Assembly (NCBI GenBank): GCA_033065855.1
Contig: JAVXUO010001034.1
Location: forward strand, 1,835,795-1,899,794
Direction: 5' to 3'
From: Escallonia rubra
Lineage: Eukaryota > Streptophyta > Magnoliopsida > Escalloniales > Escalloniaceae
DNA: 64,000 nt
A model generated the notes under the pieces. It saw nothing but the letters and a program-made list of their open reading frames with translations. It did no database searches and was not told where the DNA came from. The position numbers were made by a program, and so were the translations under genes. This document shows positions 58,718 through 64,000 of this stretch, in pieces. Each line of letters starts with the position of its first letter. The stretch's first letter is position 1.

Positions 58718-59078
58718 GCAAGACCGAGGGCCCCCCCCTGCCTACACCTGTTTTCATTCATTCACTAGGATCTTGCTCATGCTCGGGATTGTCTTTCTTC
58801 GGAGGTGTCTACGGCTTTATATAGCTTAGTAGTCTTTAGTTTATTTTTTCAGAATCAGCTCTACGGCTCCTCGCAGCCTAGCAGCCCAAAGTTTCTTTAA
58901 TGTATCCTCATTCGTCAGAAATGGAGAAAGACTTCGCATATTTACTTTGCAAAAACAAGTGCCAAAATAGAACTTCAAAGAGTCAAATGTCTTACACATT
59001 AAAAGCCCTGGAGCAGCAAAATACAACTCAAAAGATACTACAAGGACTAAACTCTAGTAAACAAAGCAAAAGTCTATT
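58718..59078. other. Spacer between pol and the antisense gene
   Basis: 360 bases between the pol stop (plus strand) and the antisense gene stop (minus strand). The two genes converge here, so both transcripts may terminate or overlap in this spacer. No terminator motif was identified. Confidence 0.5.
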
Positions 59079-61203
59079 CTAATCATCCTGCTCCGCAACA
59101 TCTCTGGGTACTTCAACCTCTTGGGAACGACCTCCAGCCTGCGGCAATGGCGGCCTTGAAGCGGTCACAGACGCTGACCCTGAAGCTCCTACACTGCGAC
59201 TCGCAGAAGGACTTGTGAGTGCACGGGAACTGGCAGCTTTCCTACGTCCATGCTCTTCGGCCCGACGCTCAATCTCTAGAGCAACCTCTCGGGCAAACTT
59301 GTGTTCATAAATACTCAGGTCAAGCTCAGGATGATCCTTGCGAATATCATCTTTGCATTCGTTATATCCATGCACAAGCGCCCCTTTGGAATCACGAAGA
59401 CGCTGATCTAAGAAAACCTTAGACTTCTTAAACATCTGCACAGCTTGAAATCCCGCCGTGGACCTCTCGGCCTCCAAGTCCGCGATCCGAGTAGTCTGCC
59501 CGGCATTAGACAGTTCCAGGCGCTCAACCTTCCTGCTCAAGTCTTCACTAGACAGTTCCAGACGCTCAACCTTCCTGCTCAAGTCTTCAACTTTCTTCTC
59601 TGCCTCCCTGCGAAAGTTGTTCTCAATCATCACTTTCTTCTTCTCCTCGTCCAAAACCTTATCTGCAGCAATCAACTTCTCGGCGCCGATCTGCACTTGC
59701 GCCGCAGCCTATACAACAAAGAGTTAGAATAAAATAACTCTCAAAAAAGAAAAGAAGGAAGAGAGAGAAATAAACCTGCGACATTAGCTGGACCATCCCA
59801 TTGGCCGTCTCCGTGATGCCATAACCCGACAACGTCTTCCTATCCATAGGAATAATTGCATGGCTACACCAATCCCATGCCGTGCGAGGAGACTTAAACA
59901 CAGACTCATCAATGGACACCCCCCAGGCAGGACGATGCGGGGTATCAGGACGAACAGAAGATGACGTAGCTCTACTCCCAGCCTTGCTAGAAACTTTTCG
60001 CTTCTTGGAAGTCTCCTTGCCTCCCACTGAACTCAAGCCCAAGATGAATTGCTCGGTTTGAGTATCCGTCGCCATCGGCTGACCCCCAGAAACCAAAGCA
60101 CCAAAGTCCAAGGCTTGCATCTCCTCCTCCTCTTCCTCGATTCCATGAATCGAAGCTAGCTCATCAGGGATTATATCCCGCAAAACTCCTTGGGCGTTGA
60201 ACAATGGTTGATCTCCTTGCGCTTGTGACGACATATTTTCTGCACATAAAACACAAGTAAGATTACCATTCATGATTAGACAAACTTAAGGTTTGGTAAG
60301 AGCTTTACCAGGATCATGTTCTCCCTCTTCCTCTTCATCTTCCTCGTCAACAAGATCTTGGGGCTCAAGAGGATAGATGATACCACATTCGCGAAGCTGA
60401 TCATTACTCAAAGGATACCTGGACTCTAAAGGCTCGGCCCCCTTAAGCTTCCCAATGTGTTCAAGGTCAGTCTCTGTTAGATCCGTTTCTTTTAATTTGT
60501 TGCAGGCTTTAGTCTCGCACTCAGGGAGCCATACATTATTGACTACCCTCCTTTGAGACTTAGGCAATCTAACAAACAAATACCTTTCCTTCCAATGGTG
60601 ATTTGATGACGGTGGATGCGGAAATAGGTTGGCTTCGGCCTTCGAGCGCCGACTCAAAAAGTGCCAACCTACCTGCTTTGTTATCGCACAAATGGTAAAA
60701 AACCATCTGAACACACGAACCCTAGGGTTTAAACCTAGTTTATGACACTGGTATATAAAGAAACTCATGAAGCGCCATGCGTGAGGAGAAAATTGGCCGG
60801 GTGCAAGGCCATAGACTTCCAAAACCTTGATGAAGAAAGGATGGAGGGGAACTCTAAAACCATTGATGAACATATCCCAATAAACTCCAACCTCGTCTAA
60901 AGTAGTCATGTTGGCCGATTCATTCTCATCGGGGAGCCTAAGTCTTATACTCGGCGGAATATCGCAGCGCTCACGGAGAAGTTTCAAATCATAACTACTT
61001 AGCCTGCTTCTAAGAGTGTGCGCGTCAAAGGGCTTAGGAGACTGAGCACTCTCCTGTAAAACTTCCCTAGCAGGGATTCCTCTTGATTATTGGAAAGGAA
61101 CTAAGGGAAATCCGGTTTCTAAAAATAAAGGATTAAATGTAGGATCTATCCTAACGCCTTGAACGTTAGGCTCAGAAACACTTTCTTCATCAAAGTTGGA
61201 CAT
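59079..61203 (-). CDS. Spliced antisense gene of the Tat element (putative gypsy-type transposon family)
   Basis: Three exons: 61203..60309, 60239..59776 and 59708..59079; 1989 nt, 663 codons including the stop. Introns are short (69 and 67 nt) and canonical: CCTG/GTAAAG to TGTGCAG/AAAA, and TCGCAG/GTTTAT to TTGTATAG/GCTG, both restoring frame. Exon 1 begins MSNFDEESVSEPNVQGVRID and contains one in-frame TAA (61089..61087, codon 39). It then encodes the domain of the family called putative gypsy-type transposon (PF04195): YWDMFINGFRVPLHPFFIKV, SPHAWRFMSFFIYQCHKLGL and RVRVFRWFFTI. Exon 2 has an acidic stretch and a Lys/Arg patch (TSKKRKVSSKAG, possibly nuclear targeting). Exon 3 is a coiled coil with a duplicated 14-residue unit and a Ser/Ala tail. 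No function is known. It reads opposite to gag-pol. Confidence 0.82.
59509..59592 (-). repeat. 42-bp tandem duplication in the antisense gene's coiled coil
   Basis: The unit encoding EDLSRKVERLELS(S/N) occurs twice in direct succession with near-identical DNA. It is 14 residues long, exactly two heptads, so the duplication keeps the hydrophobic a/d register. Confidence 0.85.
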
Positions 61204-61386
61204 AATTTCAGATCAAAGCAAGAGATTTCAAAAGAAAATTTGAAAACAAGTTTGAAGCTTACTTGAAAAAGAAGAACCTTCGAACACTTTGGATAATCTC
61301 CTTTGAACAAAGCCTCCAAACAACTTCACTCTCTCAACAACACTTGAAGAAGTGAGAAGTTATGAAGGGAATAAAAGGTTTTCCCC

Positions 61387-61394
61387 CTTAAATA
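61387..61394 (-). promoter_or_regulatory. TATA-like box for the antisense gene
   Basis: The minus strand reads TTTCTATTTAAGGGGG, with TATTTAAG about 185 bases upstream of the antisense ATG. It sits between the ORF and the tandem array, so transcription of the antisense gene would start from inside the element rather than from an LTR. Confidence 0.5.
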
Positions 61395-61548
61395 GAAACG
61401 AGTATGTCATCCAACGGGTGAGATCTCATGACCGTTGGTTTACCCCAGACACGTGGCAAGATCCAGTGATAAAACTGGGGGGCAAAATTACCTAATTACC
61501 CCAAGACTATGACTACAACATAGCCGAGTAGATGAACTACTTGGGGTC

Positions 61549-62122
61549 ACGCCTCTACTCGGTAAGACCGAGTAGACGAGCACCATAACACGCCTCTATT
61601 CGGCCACGCCGAGTAGACGAGCAAATGGATACGCCTCTACTCGGTAAGACCGAGTAGACGAGCACCATAACACGCCTCTATTCGGCCACGCCGAGTAGAC
61701 GAGCAAATGGATACGCCTCTACTCGGTAAGACCGAGTAGACGAGCACCATAACACGCCTCTATTCGGCCACGCCGAGTAGACGAGCAAATGGATACGCCT
61801 CTACTCGGTAAGACCGAGTAGACGAGCACCATAACACGCCTCTATTCGGCCACGCCGAGTAGACGAGCAAATGGATACGCCTCTACTCGGTAAGACCGAG
61901 TAGACGAGCACCGTAACACGCCTCTATTCGGCCACGCCGAGTAGACGAACAGATGAACACGCCTCTACTCGGTAAGACCGAGTAGACGACCACCGTAACA
62001 CGCCTCTCCTCGGCCACGCCGAGTAGACGAGCAAATGGATACGCCTCTACTCGGTAAGACCGAATAGACGAGCACCATAACACGCCTCTCCTCGGCCACG
62101 CCGAGTAGACGAATAGATGGAC
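61549..62122. repeat. Satellite-like array, part 1: seven 82-bp higher-order dimers
   Basis: Dimers begin at 61549, 61631, 61713, 61795, 61877, 61959 and 62041, exactly 82 bp apart. Each is two 41-bp monomers. Type A carries the hairpin CTACTCGGT - AAG - ACCGAGTAG; type B carries CTATTCGGC - CAC - GCCGAGTAG (later CTCCTCGGC). The first four or five dimers are almost identical, so amplification was recent. Lies in the 3' untranslated part of the retrotransposon, upstream of the antisense promoter. Confidence 0.93.
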
Positions 62123-62700
62123 ACGTCTCCACTCGGCCAAGCCGAGTAGACGAATAGATGGACACGTCTCCACTCGGCCAAGCCGAGTAGACGACCTTCT
62201 TGGCACGTCTTCTACTCGGCCAAGCCGAGTAGACGACCTCCTTTGCAGGTCTCTACTCGGCCAAGCCGAGTAGACGACCTCCTTTGCACGTCTTCACTCG
62301 GCCAAGCCGAGTAGACGACCTCCTTTGCAGGTCCTACTCGGCCAAGCCGAGTAGACGACCTCCTTTGCACGTCTCCACTCGGCCAAGCCGAGTAGACGAC
62401 CTTCTTGGCACGTCTCTACTCGGCCAAGCCGAGTAGACGACATCCTTTGCAGGTCTCTACTCGGCCAAGCCGAGTAGACGACCTCCTTTGCAGGTCTCTA
62501 CTCGGCCAAGCCGAGTAGACGACCTCCTTTGCACGTCTTCACTCGGCCAAGCCGAGTAGACGACCTCCTTTGCACGTCTTCACTCGGCCAAGCCGAGTAG
62601 ACGACCTCCTTGGCACGTCTCTACTCGGCTGAGCAGATGGCATGTCTCCACTCGGCCAGGCCGAGTAGACGACGTCCTTGATATTTTCTATTCGGCCAGA
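62123..62700. repeat. Satellite-like array, part 2: about fourteen 41-bp monomers
   Basis: Monomers spaced 40-42 bp apart (the GGCC centres fall at 62135, 62176, 62218, 62259, 62300, 62340, 62381, 62422, 62463, 62504, 62545 and 62586, followed by decayed copies). Each has the hairpin ACTCGGC - CAA - GCCGAGT, extended by CGTCT on the left and AGACG on the right with a small bulge. The linkers read GACCTCCTTTGCA or close variants. The last units, near 62627..62700, are degenerate. Confidence 0.92.
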
Positions 62701-62816
62701 CCGAACAAAATAGACGATTGTCTTTCCCTTACTAAAACCATGCCAAGGAGGCGAATTTCTAAATAGAAAGAGCTATAGTGATGCTATAATTCCATATCCT
62801 CCAATAAAGAACATGG

Positions 62817-62829
62817 AATGGGGGGCAAA
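62817..62829 (+). other. Polypurine tract
   Basis: AATGGGGGGCAAA lies directly before the 3' LTR and would prime plus-strand DNA synthesis. Confidence 0.85.
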
Positions 62830-63238
62830 TGATATGGAAAGAAAGTAACATCTAGGAGATCGTGACACGTGTCACGATATCGTGATCTGAACTGCTATTT
62901 ACTTAATAAACGAAGTGGAGAGTAATGAACCTCCCACCTTCCCACTTCTTACCATCATGGCCATAAACCTGCTTAAAAGCAGTAACCGCCCATTAAATGG
63001 TATGACCCTTCATTAGACTGGTAATTAACTACCAAAGATGGAGAGCTCTATAAAAGGAAGGGGAAAAAGCAATGAGAGGTAGGTAATTCTATCTGAGTTC
63101 ACACTAAATCCATCTTAAGCATTATCTGACTTAAGCATCGGAGATTTCTCGCCGGCAATCTCTCCGGCGAGTTACCGGTGTTATCTTTTTGGTGTGCAGG
63201 TCTATCGACGAGTCAGGTTCCGAATTTCATCCACAACA
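62830..63238 (+). repeat. 3' LTR
   Basis: 409 bp. Compared with the 5' LTR it has one 2-bp deletion and seven substitutions, two of them around the palindrome and the others in the downstream half. TATA box at 63059..63066. Confidence 0.95.
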
Positions 63239-63243
63239 GACGC
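63239..63243. repeat. Right target site duplication of the Tat element
   Basis: GACGC, identical to 52743..52747. Confidence 0.93.
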
Positions 63244-63382
63244 AATCAAAATTTTAATTGGATGTCTAGTCTCAAAATTGATACAATCAAATAAGGTACA
63301 CAAATTCATAACTATATGCCTTGTAAAAATTTAGGTAAGAACGATGTCTAATACTAAAAATTACACGTAAAATGGAAAGAAC

Positions 63383-63577
63383 CTTGAGAAAATGGAAGGG
63401 AAAGAATTCAACTTCATCATTAGGATGGACAAAAAAACTGAAAATGTCAGAATCCGAGCAACCCTGATAGCACACGAAGTTCAAAAATATTATCCAACAC
63501 AAGAAAATGATGAAAATCATCCAATGACAGCTGAAGATCCAGTGCGCAAAAAAGAAGATTACTTTAATGAAGGTTAA
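63383..63577 (+). pseudogene. Possible last exon of the RPA1-like gene
   Basis: An open frame reads NLEKMEGKEFNFIIRMDKKT, with later TLIAHEVQKYYP, and stops after DYFNEG. The phrase EGKEFNFIIRMD resembles the final OB-fold segment of RPA1-like plant proteins (E/L.GK.F.F.I). An in-frame TAA lies 12 bases upstream, so it would need a splice acceptor just before. Its position, in line with the RPA1-like exon on the other side of the retrotransposon, supports the link. Confidence 0.4.
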
Positions 63578-64000
63578 GATGATATTATATAATAAAATAA
63601 AACTACATCTTCTCATTCTATATGCTAAAAGCTGAAAAGCATACTGTTGCATCATGAGTCTCTCACAACACAAAAATATTGATTTTGTGCACATTCACTG
63701 CATCTTATTGTTGAAATCAGAAACATACATTAATCATAACATTCTTATATATTATTTTATGTATAATTGATTTATATATACATGCATATTAATTGTCTAT
63801 ATTGTGAGTGTTGGTTTGTGGTTTTGACGTATAATGTTTCAAACAGCTTTCTCATTAATTGTTCGCTAAAACCCCATTTCCCTCTTTTGGTGTTTAAAGA
63901 GAAAAGGAACTGGCCTCTGCTCTTATTTGTTTAAACCAAAAAAGAAAAAAAATTGTCTTTTTAAGGCTTTGAGTTATTCTTTCTTATTTATTATTCAATA
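63578..64000. other. Right-hand flank, no gene recognised
   Basis: AT-rich DNA after the RPA1-like frame. The minus-strand frame covering 63287..63694 is rich in Phe/Ile from A-rich coding on the other strand and is not credible. Confidence 0.45.

Larger units (their letters stand above)
52748..63238 (+). mobile_element. Complete Tat-clade Ty3/gypsy LTR retrotransposon, 10.5 kb
   Basis: Bounded by LTRs of 411 and 409 bp with TG..CA ends, a perfect 5-bp target duplication, a primer binding site after the left LTR and a polypurine tract before the right LTR. Internal order: gag, protease, reverse transcriptase, RNase H, a second plant/archaeal-type RNase H, integrase, then a spliced antisense gene and a tandem repeat array in the 3' region. 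The dual RNase H and the antisense gene place it in the Tat clade (Retand/Grande-like); antisense ORFs and 3' UTR tandem repeats are known from that clade. Seven substitutions and one 2-bp indel separate the LTRs. Gag-pol is broken at several points, so the copy is non-autonomous. Confidence 0.96.

Noticed and set aside
61883-62206. Minus-strand reading frames through the tandem array
   Set aside because: They exist only because the repeat unit lacks stops; the 41-bp period shifts frame each unit and the predicted peptides are mere repeats.
61549-62700. CRISPR-like regular array
   Set aside because: Regular short repeats with short gaps resemble a CRISPR array, but the gaps are themselves repeated, there are no cas genes, and the setting is a plant retrotransposon 3' region.
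63287-63694. 135-codon minus-strand frame after the retrotransposon
   Set aside because: Composition reflects the reverse of the A-rich RPA1-like coding strand; the plus-strand frame explains the region better.
1-64000. tRNA, rRNA and organellar insertions
   Set aside because: No tRNA-like cloverleaf, rRNA or chloroplast/mitochondrial gene segment was recognised by reading; a tRNAscan and organelle search would settle this.

Overview
The window is nuclear DNA from a flowering plant, probably a eudicot. Genes are spliced with GT-AG introns, intergenic DNA is AT-rich, and the mobile elements (Ty3/gypsy Tat and chromovirus-like LTR elements, LINEs, Mutator-like elements, Tourist-type MITEs) are typical of angiosperms. 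No tRNA, rRNA, organellar or bacterial-type features were seen. I do not name a species.

Host genes, left to right: the 5' end of a cytosolic Xaa-Pro aminopeptidase (APP1, minus strand, exons 1-2 at 206..546); a two-exon FQR1/WrbA-type quinone reductase (minus, 9185..13279, 3.3 kb intron); a three-exon HD-Zip class I transcription factor of the HB40/HB53/HB21 type (plus, 27169..28700); a six-exon Raf-like protein kinase (plus, 37940..43866); and pieces of an RPA1-like single-strand DNA binding gene that flank the large retrotransposon (52449..52609 and 63383..63577). The aminopeptidase, quinone reductase, HD-Zip and kinase neighbourhood looks like an unfractionated ancestral block whose parts, as I recall, lie on two Arabidopsis chromosomes.

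Mobile DNA between the genes: a 1.18 kb Pack-MULE with a 9-bp target duplication carrying the first exon of an ATG18/PROPPIN autophagy gene (5889..7071); a foldback element and a Tourist MITE at 14.6-16.2 kb; an antisense TRIM-like element in the quinone reductase intron; a LINE with a reverse transcriptase gene (23.8-25.85 kb); a Harbinger-like element (31.6-32.3 kb); a second MULE (35.3-36.6 kb); and at 44.5-51.8 kb two inverted copies of one gene-capturing TIR element, one split by a 1.76 kb solo LTR, bracketed by inverted MITEs.

The right end is a complete 10.5 kb Tat-clade Ty3/gypsy element (52748..63238) with 411/409 bp LTRs, target duplication GACGC, PBS and PPT. Gag-pol is one reading frame broken by a stop, a frameshift and a catalytic integrase substitution, although the LTRs differ at only about 1.7 percent of sites. 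Downstream of pol it carries an antisense gene with three precisely phased exons and its own TATA-like box. Behind that gene's promoter lies a satellite-like array of about 28 41-bp monomers, each a hairpin. Half of the array is organised as an 82-bp higher-order dimer, and the monomer types show a compensatory base-pair change in the stem. This combination is the most unusual system in the window.
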